The notes under the pieces are model-generated. The model was given only the letters and a program-made list of their open reading frames with translations. It made no database searches and was not told the origin of the DNA. A stretch of 39,224 bases of DNA from Leucobacter sp. OLIS6 (GTDB lineage Bacteria; Actinomycetota; Actinomycetes; Actinomycetales; Microbacteriaceae): positions 1-39,224 of the forward strand of contig NZ_MRAV01000004.1 of NCBI RefSeq assembly GCF_002752355.1. The letters run 5' to 3'. Each line of letters begins with the position of its first letter. The stretch's first letter is position 1. Below are positions 1 through 7,400 of this stretch, piece by piece. Made by a program: the position numbers and the translations under genes.

Positions 1-120
1 AGTTACGGCGGTTATAGCGTCAGGGAAACGCCCGGTTACATTCCGAACCCGGAAGCTAAGGCTGACTGCGCCGATGGTACTGCACTCGGGAGGGTGTGGG
101 AGAGTAGGACACCGCCGGAC
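1..120 (+). rRNA. rrf: 5S ribosomal RNA
   Basis: This is the last gene of an rRNA operon, cut at or very near its 5' end by the window edge. The sequence has the conserved actinobacterial 5S core: the CGAACCCGGAAGCTAAG segment near 46-62, GCGCCGATGGTACTGC near 69-84, and GGGAGAGTAGG near 98-108. The ends pair as helix I (CGGCGG near the start with CCGCCG at 112-117). A length of about 117-120 nt fits the family. The exact 5' and 3' ends are uncertain by a few bases. The 16S and 23S genes would lie to the left of the window. Confidence 0.95.
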
Positions 121-134
121 CCCTTTTCATGAGG

Positions 135-188
135 AGGCCGTTCAGAAGGAGACACCAGCGATGGTGCCACCTTCTGGGCGGCCTTTTC
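135..188 (+). terminator. rRNA operon intrinsic terminator
   Basis: A 15-bp uninterrupted stem (135-149 with 170-184, including three G-U pairs) is closed by a 20-nt loop that contains a nested CACC/GGTG hairpin (153-156 with 163-166), and is followed by TTTT. It lies 15 bases after the 5S end and 45 bases before the next start codon, so it is the likely end of the rRNA transcript. The unusual length and nested loop make it a strong terminator candidate. Confidence 0.85.
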
Positions 189-232
189 TATTATTGGCGC
201 GTGGATGGCACGCGCAGGCACGAGGAGGCCAC

Positions 233-2167
233 ATGAGCAACGACCGCAACAACGACCGCGGCGACCGTCGAAACGACGGAGACCGGGGCAACCGCGGCGA
301 CCGCAACGGCCGGCGCGACTTCGGGTCCCGCGACTTCGGCTCGCGCGGCTCCTCCTCAGACAACCGCGGTGGCAACCGCGGCCCCAAGCGAGGCGACGGC
401 CCGCAGGGCGGAGGCCGCAGCGGCGACCGCTTCGGCGACCGACCCGCACCGCGCCAGGACCGCCACGGGCGAGACGACCGCGGAGACCGCGGCGATCGCC
501 CCCGCTACGACGGCGCCGCGCGCAAGCCCTTCCGTGACGACGAACGCCGGCCCCGCCGCGACGATCGTCCGCAGGGTGACCGCCCGTTCCGCAGCAATGA
601 CCGATTCCAGGGCAACCGTCCTCGGCGTGATGATCGTCCGCAGGGCGACCGCCCGTTCCGCGATGATCGTCCGCGTCGCGACTTCGGCGATCGTCCCCGC
701 CGGGACGACCGCTCGTACGGTGATCGTCCGCGCCGCGATGACCGTGCACAGGGGGATCGTTCGTTCCGTGACGATCGTCCCCGCCGGGACGACCGCTCGT
801 ACGGTGATCGTCCGCGCCGCGATGACCGTGCGCAGGGGGAGCGCTCCTTCCGTGACGAGCGTCCCCGCCGTGACTTCGGCGACCGTCCGCGTCGCGATGA
901 CCGCTCGTACAGCGAGCGTCCGCGCCGGGATGATCGTTCGCAGGGGGATCGCCCGTTCCGCGACGACCGCTCGCGCCGCGATGACCGTCCCACCGGTGAC
1001 CGCCCGCGCCGCGACGACCGCGGGCAGGGGGAGCGCTCCTTCCGTGACGACCGTCCCCGCCGTGACTTCGGCGACCGTCCCCGTCGCGATGACCGTTCGC
1101 AGGGCGACCGCCCGTTCCGCGGAGACCGCCCCCGGCGCGACGACCGTGGATCGAACGACCGCTTCGACAACGCTCGCGGACGCGGCGGCACCCGCGGTGG
1201 CGGCCGCAGCGACCGCGGCGGTGCGGAGCGCGAGTTCACCGAGGCCGAGCGGCTGCAGCACTCGCTGCGTCCCGTCCGCGCCGAGCACGAGGACCCCATC
1301 ATTCCGGACGACATCCGTCCGAACGACCTCCACCCCGCCGCGCGCAACGAGCTCAAGACCCTCCAAGTCGAGCTGCAGGAGCGCGTCGCACGGCACCTCG
1401 CCATGGTGGCGCTCCTGATCGACACCGATCCCGCGCTCGCCCACGAGCACGCGCTCTCGGCCAGCCGCCGCGCCGGCAGGATCCCCGTGACCCGCGAGAC
1501 CCTCGCGATCACGGCCTACCGCAACGGCGACTTCGCTCTGGCGCTGCGCGAACTCCGCACCTACCGGCGCCTCACCGGATCCGACGCGCACCTCGCGCTC
1601 ATGATCGACTGCGAGCGCGGCCTCGGCCGTCCGCAGAAGGCGCTCGAGACCGGCCTCGAGGCCAAGGACGCCGAGCTCGACATGGAGCAGCGCGTGCACG
1701 TCGCAATCGCGATGTCGGGCGCGCGCCTCGATCTCGGGCAGACCCAGCAGGCTCTCTTCGAGCTCGAGATCCCCGAACTCGACCCGAAGCGGGCCTACTC
1801 CTGGAGTCCCGACCTGTTCGGCGCCTACGCGACCGTGCTCGAGGACCTCGGCCGTGAAGCGGAGGCCGCCAAGTGGTGGGCCAACGCCGAACGCGCAGCG
1901 GGTGCACTCGACGACCACTTCGGTTCCCGAGACGAACTCGAGGTCTTCGAGGTGTTCGAGCACGACTACGCGGAGCCCGACGCCGACGCCGACGCCGACG
2001 ACGCGGACGCTGACGAGGCAGCTCTCGAAGCAGAGGCTTCCGCAGAAGCTTCCGAGACGGACGCTCCGGAAGAGGTTCAGGATGAGGCCCCCGCGGCCGA
2101 GACCGACGCTCCCGAGGCCGAAACCGAGGCCTCCGCCGAGCAGCCCGAGGCGGAGCCGAAGCCGTGA
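233..2167 (+). CDS. TPR-type protein with long Arg/Asp-rich repeat region
   Basis: This 644-residue protein has three parts. Residues 1 to about 330 are a low-complexity, mixed-charge region built from RRDDR, GDRPFRDD, RRDFGDRP and RSYGDRP modules, predicted to be disordered. Residues about 330-575 are a helical, tetratricopeptide-like domain. The rest is a strongly acidic Ala/Glu/Asp tail. The start is ATG 233, with AGGAGG at 223-228; the frame is open further upstream but runs into the terminator and 5S gene. A TATTAT at 189-194 may be its -10 box. Position and domain match the conserved actinobacterial TPR protein before the HAD phosphatase (Rv1691 in M. tuberculosis), which as I recall lacks such a repeat region. 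The stop overlaps the next gene by 4 bases, suggesting translational coupling. Function is unknown; RNA or ribosome association is a guess from the charge pattern. Confidence 0.85.
   Translation: MSNDRNNDRGDRRNDGDRGNRGDRNGRRDFGSRDFGSRGSSSDNRGGNRGPKRGDGPQGGGRSGDRFGDRPAPRQDRHGRDDRGDRGDRPRYDGAARKPFRDDERRPRRDDRPQGDRPFRSNDRFQGNRPRRDDRPQGDRPFRDDRPRRDFGDRPRRDDRSYGDRPRRDDRAQGDRSFRDDRPRRDDRSYGDRPRRDDRAQGERSFRDERPRRDFGDRPRRDDRSYSERPRRDDRSQGDRPFRDDRSRRDDRPTGDRPRRDDRGQGERSFRDDRPRRDFGDRPRRDDRSQGDRPFRGDRPRRDDRGSNDRFDNARGRGGTRGGGRSDRGGAEREFTEAERLQHSLRPVRAEHEDPIIPDDIRPNDLHPAARNELKTLQVELQERVARHLAMVALLIDTDPALAHEHALSASRRAGRIPVTRETLAITAYRNGDFALALRELRTYRRLTGSDAHLALMIDCERGLGRPQKALETGLEAKDAELDMEQRVHVAIAMSGARLDLGQTQQALFELEIPELDPKRAYSWSPDLFGAYATVLEDLGREAEAAKWWANAERAAGALDDHFGSRDELEVFEVFEHDYAEPDADADADDADADEAALEAEASAEASETDAPEEVQDEAPAAETDAPEAETEASAEQPEAEPKP
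688..831 (+). repeat. 84-bp-period direct repeat inside the RRDDR region
   Basis: Positions 688-747 and 772-831 are identical over 60 bases with an offset of 84 bases (28 codons). This is the cleanest repeat in a wider region (about 530-1160) of degenerate in-frame modules. Because the period is a multiple of three, copy-number change would lengthen or shorten the protein without a frameshift. Confidence 0.9.
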
Positions 2168-3204
2168 GCCTCTTCGGGCGGCGCGCGGCGGCCACGGGTC
2201 CCGCTCCGATCGAGGGACGCGAGCTGCTGCTCGCCGACCTCGACGGCGTGGTCTACCGTGGCGAGGGCGCGATCCCCGGGGCGGTCGAAGCGCTGAACCG
2301 CGGTGCCGCACAGGTCCCGCTCGGCTACATCACCAACAACGCCGCACGCACCGACGAGGCCGTGGCGGAGCACCTGCAGCGCCTCGGCCTGAACGCCTCG
2401 GCTCGCGAGATCGTGACCTCCCCGCAGGCCGCCGTCGCGCTGCTGCAGCGCACCGTCGCGCCCGGTGCGCGAGTGCTCGTGGTCGGCGGCGAAGGCATCG
2501 AGCGAGAGCTCGAGCGCGCCGGCTTCGAGATGACGCGCAGCGCCGATGACCGTCCCGACGCCGTGATCCAGGGCTTCGCGCCGCACGTCGGCTGGGAGCA
2601 CCTCGCCGAAGCCGGATTCGCGCTCGCCGAGGAACCCGGTCGCGAACCGATCCCGTGGATCGCGACGAACACCGACTGGACGATCCCCGTCGCCCGCGGA
2701 CTCGCGCCCGGCAACGGCACCCTCGTCTCGGCCGTGCACACCGCGGTCCAGCGCCTCCCGGTGTTCGCGGGCAAGCCCGAGACGCCGATCTTCGAGACCG
2801 CGTTCGAGCGATTCGGGACGCGCAACGCGCTGATGATCGGCGACCGGCTCGACACCGACATGGCCGGAGCGCAGGCCGCGGGGATCCCCTCGTTGCACGT
2901 GCTCACCGGTGTGGATCGTCCCAAGCAGCTGGTCGCGGCGACTCAGAACATGCGGCCCGATTTCATCGTGGCGAGCCTCGACGAGATGTTCGATCCGTAC
3001 CCCGAGACCCGCACGCTGAAAGACGGCACCGTCGTCGTCGGCGACGCGAAGGTGCGCATGAGCGCGCACGTCGCCGAGGTCGTCTCCGAGGGCACCGATC
3101 CGCTGAACCTGCTGCGCGCCGGCTGCACGGCGATCTGGGCCTCCGGGCTCGCGATTTACGGGCTGAAGGTGCCCGAGATCCTGTACGCCGACCACTGGCG
3201 CTGA
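2164..3204 (+). CDS. HAD-superfamily sugar/glycerol phosphatase
   Basis: This 346-residue HAD IIA-type hydrolase carries the nucleophile motif DLDGVVY (Asp25, Asp27), the TNNAART segment typical of NagD-like phosphatases (about residues 59-65), and the metal-binding GDRLDTD motif (Asp227, Asp230, Asp232). Its place after the TPR gene and before tlyA matches Rv1692 of M. tuberculosis, described as a glycerol-3-phosphate phosphatase; that substrate is inferred here, not shown. The GTG start overlaps the previous stop as GTGA. A region of about 80 residues follows the GDRLDTD motif and looks like the small additional C-terminal domain of this actinobacterial subgroup. Confidence 0.88.
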   Translation: MSLFGRRAAATGPAPIEGRELLLADLDGVVYRGEGAIPGAVEALNRGAAQVPLGYITNNAARTDEAVAEHLQRLGLNASAREIVTSPQAAVALLQRTVAPGARVLVVGGEGIERELERAGFEMTRSADDRPDAVIQGFAPHVGWEHLAEAGFALAEEPGREPIPWIATNTDWTIPVARGLAPGNGTLVSAVHTAVQRLPVFAGKPETPIFETAFERFGTRNALMIGDRLDTDMAGAQAAGIPSLHVLTGVDRPKQLVAATQNMRPDFIVASLDEMFDPYPETRTLKDGTVVVGDAKVRMSAHVAEVVSEGTDPLNLLRAGCTAIWASGLAIYGLKVPEILYADHWR

Positions 3205-3250
3205 CCGCGCCGACGGAACCGCCGTCGCCGGCGCTGCGAACCGGCACCAC

Positions 3251-3294
3251 GAGGCCCGGTGGGGTCGATCCGAGGATCGACCCCACCGGGCCTC
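3251..3294. terminator. bidirectional terminator between phosphatase gene and mntH
   Basis: A perfect 20-bp inverted repeat (3251-3270 with 3275-3294) has a CGAG tetraloop and lies between two convergent genes. There is no long T-run on either side, but the strength and placement suggest it stops transcription from both directions. Confidence 0.85.
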
Positions 3295-3318
3295 GCTGCG
3301 TTTCGGGGCAGTGCCGGG

Positions 3319-4545
3319 CTAGGCCTGCCCGGTCGCGGTGAGTACGACGAGCAGCACGTTGAGCGCGACGATCGCGACGGTGATGAGGATCGCCACCAGC
3401 TGCAGGGGAACGCGGTTGGCGAAGCCGCCCATGTCGGACTTGCGGCTCGTGAGCCAGACGAGCGGGATCAGGGCGAACGGGATGCCAAGCGAGAGGACCA
3501 CCTGGCTCACGATGAGCGAGAGCGTCGGGTCGATGTTCAGGCCGAGCACCAGCAGCGCTGGGATGAGCGTCACAGCGCGGCGCAGCAGCAGCGGAACCCG
3601 GATGTTGATGAGTCCGGCCATGATGTCGGCGCCCGCGTAGGCGCCGACCGAGGTCGATGCGAGGCCGGAAGCGAGCAGGCCGATGCCGAAGATTACGCCG
3701 ATGGCGGGGCCGAGGTGGGCGCTGATCGCGGCCGCTGCGCCGTCGATGGTGTCGGTGCCGTCGACGCCGGGGAGCGCGGACGCGGCGAGCAGCAGCATGG
3801 CGATATTGACGCCGCCGGCGACGACGAGCGCGAGTGCGACGTCCCAGCGGGTGGCGCGGAGGAGCCGGCGCACGACGCTCGGGTTCTCGGAGGTGCCGTG
3901 GCGATCGCGGGAGAGCGTGGAATGCACGTAGATGGCGTGGGGCATGACGGTGGCGCCCAGCATGCTCGCGGCGAGCAGCACCGTCTCGGGGCCCTGGAAA
4001 CGGGGGACCATGCCGCCTGCGACCCCGCCCCAGTCGAGCGGGCTGAAGAACAGCCCCGCGACGAATCCGACGGTGATGATGGTGAGCAGGGCGAGGATCA
4101 CCAGTTCGAAGCGGCGCTGGCCGCGACCCTGGATCGCGAGGATCGCGAGCGACACGATCCCGACGATGATGCCGCCCACGAGCAGCGGGGTGTCGAACAG
4201 GATCTTGAGCGCGAGCGCACCGCCGACGACCTCGGCGAGGTCGGTCGCGATCACCACGACCTCGGCCTGCAGCCAGTACAGCACCCGGCCGGCCTTCGGC
4301 ATGCGTTCGCCGAGCAGCTCGGCGAGGCTCTTACCGGTGACGAGGCCGAGCTTCGCCGACAGGTACTGGACGACGACCGCCATGGCGTTCGCGACCACGA
4401 GGACCCAGATGAGGAGGTAGCCGTACTTGGCGCCCGCGGTCAGATTGGCCGCGACATTGCCGGGATCGACGTAGGCGATGGCGGCGACGAACGCGGGTCC
4501 GAGCAATCGGAGCAGGCCTCGTTCGGGGCGGGCGGTCGTGGTCAC
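3319..4545 (-). CDS. mntH: Mn2+/Fe2+ NRAMP-family proton symporter
   Basis: This 408-residue integral membrane protein imports divalent metal, mainly Mn2+, across the cytoplasmic membrane. It has the two NRAMP hallmarks: DPGN at residues 27-30 in the first membrane helix and MPH at 201-203 in helix 6. About eleven hydrophobic segments follow the usual family layout. I chose GTG 4545 because GGAGG lies 8 bases upstream. The more upstream ATG at 4602 sits inside the predicted -10 box and has no ribosome binding site. The gene has its own promoter and a large palindromic operator, and lies just downstream of mntR, from which a terminator separates it. The mntH-mntR pair interrupts the usual order phosphatase - small ORF - tlyA, so it looks like an insertion into a conserved block. 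Confidence 0.95.
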   Translation of the reverse strand: MTTTARPERGLLRLLGPAFVAAIAYVDPGNVAANLTAGAKYGYLLIWVLVVANAMAVVVQYLSAKLGLVTGKSLAELLGERMPKAGRVLYWLQAEVVVIATDLAEVVGGALALKILFDTPLLVGGIIVGIVSLAILAIQGRGQRRFELVILALLTIITVGFVAGLFFSPLDWGGVAGGMVPRFQGPETVLLAASMLGATVMPHAIYVHSTLSRDRHGTSENPSVVRRLLRATRWDVALALVVAGGVNIAMLLLAASALPGVDGTDTIDGAAAAISAHLGPAIGVIFGIGLLASGLASTSVGAYAGADIMAGLINIRVPLLLRRAVTLIPALLVLGLNIDPTLSLIVSQVVLSLGIPFALIPLVWLTSRKSDMGGFANRVPLQLVAILITVAIVALNVLLVVLTATGQA

Positions 4546-4597
4546 TGCGGGAACCTCCGGATCGGTTGACGGCCGGCGCTGCTCGCCGGGTGCTACG

Positions 4598-4626
4598 ACC
4601 ATACGCGAGATCAAACTACGTTGCAA
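4598..4626 (-). promoter_or_regulatory. mntH promoter
   Basis: On the minus strand a TTGCAA (-35, 4626-4621) is followed after exactly 17 bases by TATGGT (-10, 4603-4598). The -35 box lies in the centre of the large palindrome, so protein bound there should block RNA polymerase. Transcription would start near 4591, giving a leader of about 45 bases before GTG 4545. Confidence 0.65.
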
Positions 4627-4637
4627 CGTAGTTTGAT
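4610..4637. promoter_or_regulatory. 28-bp perfect palindrome, probable MntR operator
   Basis: Positions 4610-4637 form a gapless perfect palindrome centred on TTGCAA (half-site ATCAAACTACGTTG). It covers the -35 region of mntH and lies between mntH and the gene for a DtxR/MntR-type regulator. Metal-dependent DtxR-family repressors bind palindromes of this general size, so MntR control of mntH is the simple reading. The sequence does not look like the AT-rich DtxR/IdeR iron box as I know it. Confidence 0.75.
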
Positions 4638-4651
4638 TCTTGGGCGCGACG

Positions 4652-4681
4652 AAAAACCCCGCGAACGGCGTGTTCGCGGGG
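4652..4681 (-). terminator. mntR intrinsic terminator
   Basis: A 10-bp stem (4657-4666 with 4672-4681) with a 5-base loop is followed on the minus strand by a run of five T (complement of 4652-4656). It lies 16 bases past the mntR stop and just before the mntH operator, so the two genes are transcribed separately. Confidence 0.88.
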
Positions 4682-4697
4682 CTCCGAGGTGACCGCT

Positions 4698-5378
4698 CTA
4701 GTCGATGAGCACGGTGGCCCAGACGGAGTCGAGAGCGACCTGTCCAAGCGGGAACGACTCGGCGGCGCCCGCGATCGCCACTTCGACGGCGCCGGAGAAC
4801 GGGGCCCCGGCGCGCAGCTCGATCTCGGTGCCGATGCCGATGCCGTGATCCGCGAAGAACTGCAGGAGCGCCGGATCCTCGTCGGAGATCCGCTCGATGC
4901 GCGCCCGGCTCCCGGCGGTGAGCGTGCTGAGCAGCACGGCGTCGGGTAGCTCGAGCGTGCCGTCGGCCGCGGGGATCGGGTCCCCGTGCGGGTCGCGGGA
5001 GGGGTGCCCGAGATGGACGTCGATGCGGTCGACGAGGAAATCGGAGACCGCGTGCTCGAGGGCTTCGGCCTCGTCGTGGACCTGGTCCCAGCGGTAGCCG
5101 AGCACCTGCACCAGGAAGGTCTCGATCAGCCGGTGCCGGCGGACCATGGCGAGCGCGAGCTCGCGGCCCTCGCCGGTGAGCGAGATGGAGCCGTATCGCG
5201 CGTGGTCGATCAGCCCGAGGTCGGCCAATCGGCGGACCGCGTCGGACGCGCTCGAGAGCTTGACACCGGCCTTCGCCGCGAGGGTCGACGGAGTCACCGG
5301 GGCGTCCGACCACTCCTGCAGGCTCCAGATCGCCTTGAGATAGTTCTGGTTGCTGGCCGAGAGCGTGGAGACGGACAT
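4698..5378 (-). CDS. mntR: DtxR/MntR-family manganese-dependent repressor
   Basis: This 226-residue protein has an N-terminal winged helix (about residues 5-70), a helical dimerisation and metal domain (about 75-145) and a C-terminal SH3-like FeoA-type domain, the full-length DtxR layout. The metal-site residues are visible as His82, Glu86, His101, Glu105, Glu108 and His109. Glu105 occupies the position of the DtxR iron ligand Cys102 and matches the Glu of Bacillus MntR, which favours Mn2+ sensing. The ATG 5378 start has only a weak GAGG close to it. The mntH gene and the palindromic operator next door support the role. The regulator probably represses mntH when manganese is sufficient. Confidence 0.92.
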   Translation of the reverse strand: MSVSTLSASNQNYLKAIWSLQEWSDAPVTPSTLAAKAGVKLSSASDAVRRLADLGLIDHARYGSISLTGEGRELALAMVRRHRLIETFLVQVLGYRWDQVHDEAEALEHAVSDFLVDRIDVHLGHPSRDPHGDPIPAADGTLELPDAVLLSTLTAGSRARIERISDEDPALLQFFADHGIGIGTEIELRAGAPFSGAVEVAIAGAAESFPLGQVALDSVWATVLID

Positions 5379-5408
5379 GCCTCGAAGGGTATCAACTCGG
5401 GGCAGCGG

Positions 5409-5414
5409 TACGCT
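5409..5414 (+). promoter_or_regulatory. -10 box of a probable leaderless transcript
   Basis: TACGCT ends exactly 6 bases before ATG 5421, and there is no ribosome binding site in between. This spacing places the transcription start at the start codon. The same TACGCT-N6-ATG arrangement is seen at 9111-9123. Confidence 0.55.
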
Positions 5415-5420
5415 TGGTGC

Positions 5421-5606
5421 ATGAGTCCCGAGGAGAACCCCGAGCCGGTCCCGGAACTCGCGAGCGCGGGTGACGACGGTCTGCTCGATCGCGCGGCGCT
5501 CGTCGAGGCGCAGCCGCTCGCGGAGCGCGCGGCCGGCTTCGACCTGATCGCCGAGGAGCTGCTCGCCGAACTGCAGCGCAGCGACCACGAGGGCGCCGGT
5601 GCCTGA
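5421..5606 (+). CDS. small conserved actinobacterial protein
   Basis: This 61-residue acidic protein begins MSPEENPEPV and ends in an amphipathic helix (LIAEELLAELQR). It is the positional counterpart of the short ORF Rv1693, between the phosphatase gene and tlyA in M. tuberculosis. Its stop overlaps the tlyA start by 8 bases, indicating translational coupling. The frame is open far upstream, but that stretch is antisense to mntR, and a -10 box sits immediately before ATG 5421. No function is known to me. Confidence 0.75.
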   Translation: MSPEENPEPVPELASAGDDGLLDRAALVEAQPLAERAAGFDLIAEELLAELQRSDHEGAGA

Positions 5607-6444
5607 GCGCGACGTGAGCAGCGCGGTCTGGCAGGGGGCCCTCGAACGTCTCGATCGGGTGCTCCCCGAACTCGGCCTGGTCCGCTCCCGCAGTCGTGCG
5701 GCCGAGCTGATCGCCTCCGGGGACGTGCGGGTCGATGGGCGCGTCGCGACGAAGGCCGGCGCGCGCGTCGGCGTCGGATCGACGATCGCGGTCTCCGGGA
5801 ACGACCGGTACGTCAGCCGCGGCGCGCACAAGCTCATCGCCGGTCTCGACGGATTCGGCGTCGAGACCGCGGGACGCCTCGCCCTCGACCTCGGCGCGTC
5901 GACGGGCGGCTTCACGCAGGTGCTGCTCGAACGGGGGGCTCGCGAAGTGCTCGCCGTCGACGTCGGGCACGACCAGCTCGTGGCCGAACTGCGCGAGGAT
6001 CCTCGCGTGCGCGTGGTGGAGGGCTGCAACGCCCGAGAGCTCACCGCCGAGGGGCTCGCAGCGGACACGGGCGTCGTCGAGGCGCCGACGCTCGTGGTCG
6101 CGGACCTCTCGTTCATCTCGCTCACCCTGATCCTGCCGGCGATCGCGCGGGTCGCAGCGCCGCGCGCGGAGCTGATCCTGCTGATCAAGCCGCAGTTCGA
6201 GGTCGGCCGCACCGGGATCCGCGAGGGGATCGTGGTGGATCCGGCGCTGCGCGCCGAGGCGATCCGCACGGTTCTGGGATCGGCGGCCGAGAACGGCTTC
6301 GCGGTGCAGGGTCTCGAACCCTCGCCGATCGCCGGGTCGCACGGAAACCGGGAATTCCTCGTGCATCTCTCGCGCGGCGGAGACGCGGATCCGACAGAAT
6401 GGGAAGCACGGATCGCCGAGCTCGTCCCGGAATCCGACGACTGA
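5599..6444 (+). CDS. tlyA: TlyA-family rRNA 2'-O-methyltransferase
   Basis: This 281-residue protein has an N-terminal S4 RNA-binding domain (about residues 15-75) followed by an FtsJ/RrmJ-type methyltransferase domain. The SAM loop is DLGASTGG (97-104). The K-D-K-E catalytic set is visible as Lys78, Asp169, Lys197 and the Glu in NREFLVH. In mycobacteria TlyA methylates 16S C1409 and 23S C1920 and makes cells sensitive to capreomycin. The same role is likely here. The GTG start overlaps the upstream small ORF and has GAGGG about 5 bases upstream. The gene leads the tlyA-nadK-recN run. Confidence 0.92.
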   Translation: MPERDVSSAVWQGALERLDRVLPELGLVRSRSRAAELIASGDVRVDGRVATKAGARVGVGSTIAVSGNDRYVSRGAHKLIAGLDGFGVETAGRLALDLGASTGGFTQVLLERGAREVLAVDVGHDQLVAELREDPRVRVVEGCNARELTAEGLAADTGVVEAPTLVVADLSFISLTLILPAIARVAAPRAELILLIKPQFEVGRTGIREGIVVDPALRAEAIRTVLGSAAENGFAVQGLEPSPIAGSHGNREFLVHLSRGGDADPTEWEARIAELVPESDD

Positions 6445-6479
6445 CCGGAGCGCACCGGGAACCCCCGACAGGAGGCGAA

Positions 6480-7400
6480 ATGAGCCGAGCCGACGCGGCC
6501 GAGCGCCGCATGCTCGTGGTCTCGCACACTGCGAAGCGCGAAGCCATCGAAGCGACGATCGACGTGGTGTCCGCGCTGCGCGCCGCCGGGGTGACCCCGG
6601 TGATGGCCCCCGCGGATCGCATCGAGTTCGCGCCCCACCTGCCGCTCGACCGCACGGCGGAGCTGGGGGTCGACGCCGAGGTGTCGGCGCTCGAGATCGC
6701 CATCGTGCTCGGGGGCGACGGCACGATCCTGCGCGCGGCCGAACTGGTGCGCGAGTCCGACTGCCCGATCGTGGGCGTCAATCTGGGCCACGTCGGGTTC
6801 CTCGCAGAGATGGAGCGCCACGACCTCGCCTCCACCGTCGAGCAGGTCCTCGCGGGGGACTACACGGTCGAGGAGCGGGTGACGCTGGAGGTCCGCGCCA
6901 CGCTCGACGGGGCGGTCATCGCCGAGACCTGGGCGGTCAACGAGGCCAGCGTCGAGAAGCGCCAGCGCATGCTCGAGGTCGCCGTCGGCGTCGACGGCCT
7001 CCCGCTCTCCTCCTTCGGGTGCGACGGCGTCGTGCTCGCCACGCCCACGGGATCCACCGCGTACGCGTTCTCCGCGGGCGGACCGGTCGTCTGGCCCGGC
7101 GTGCAGGCCATGCTCCTGGTGCCGATCGCGGCGCACGCACTTTTCAACCGACCGCTCGTCGTCGGCCCCGACTCCGTCCTCACGGTCGAGATCCTGCCGC
7201 AGAGCGTCGGCGAGGGCGTGCTCTGGTGCGACGGTCGGCGCCGCTCGGAGCTGCCGTCGGGGTCCGTCGTCGAGGTACGGCGGTCGGTGCGGCCCGTGCG
7301 CCTCGCACGGCTCGACGAGGCCGTCTTCACCGACCGCCTGGTCAACAAGTTCAACCTGCCGGTCACGGGCTGGCGCGGGCGCAGCGGAGGCGAAGCGTGA
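6480..7400 (+). CDS. nadK: NAD kinase
   Basis: This 306-residue enzyme phosphorylates NAD to NADP. The GGDGT nucleotide-phosphate motif is at residues 78-82, followed by the conserved NE pair in AVNEASVEKR and the glycine-rich GCDGVVLATPTGSTAYAFSAGG segment. ATG 6480 is chosen because AGGAGG at 6470-6475 precedes it; an upstream in-frame start would overlap tlyA. The stop overlaps recN as GTGA, so the two are co-translated, an order conserved in many bacteria. Confidence 0.95.
   Translation: MSRADAAERRMLVVSHTAKREAIEATIDVVSALRAAGVTPVMAPADRIEFAPHLPLDRTAELGVDAEVSALEIAIVLGGDGTILRAAELVRESDCPIVGVNLGHVGFLAEMERHDLASTVEQVLAGDYTVEERVTLEVRATLDGAVIAETWAVNEASVEKRQRMLEVAVGVDGLPLSSFGCDGVVLATPTGSTAYAFSAGGPVVWPGVQAMLLVPIAAHALFNRPLVVGPDSVLTVEILPQSVGEGVLWCDGRRRSELPSGSVVEVRRSVRPVRLARLDEAVFTDRLVNKFNLPVTGWRGRSGGEA

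Noticed and set aside
74..232. An N-terminal extension of the TPR protein starting inside the 5S gene
   Set aside because: It would run through the 3' half of 5S rRNA and the terminator hairpin. ATG 233 has a clear AGGAGG.
530..1160. A CRISPR-like or tandem repeat array
   Set aside because: The repeats are in-frame protein modules of varying length with no unique spacers and no cas genes nearby.
356..2311. A 651-codon open frame on the minus strand across the RRDDR gene
   Set aside because: It is antisense to a gene with a good ribosome binding site and conserved neighbours. The translation is a low-complexity Val/Arg/Ala mirror of the repeat, as expected in GC-rich DNA.
2077..3195. A long minus-strand open frame opposite the HAD phosphatase
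   Set aside because: The sense frame has all HAD motifs and a coupled start; the antisense frame has no recognisable domain.
3259..4569. A 436-codon plus-strand open frame opposite mntH
   Set aside because: The translation is a Glu/Asp/Gly/Arg-rich low-complexity shadow of a membrane protein gene.
4546..4602. An upstream ATG start for mntH at 4602
   Set aside because: The ATG is part of the predicted -10 box TATGGT and lacks a ribosome binding site. GTG 4545 has GGAGG at 8 bases and gives a normal NRAMP N-terminus.
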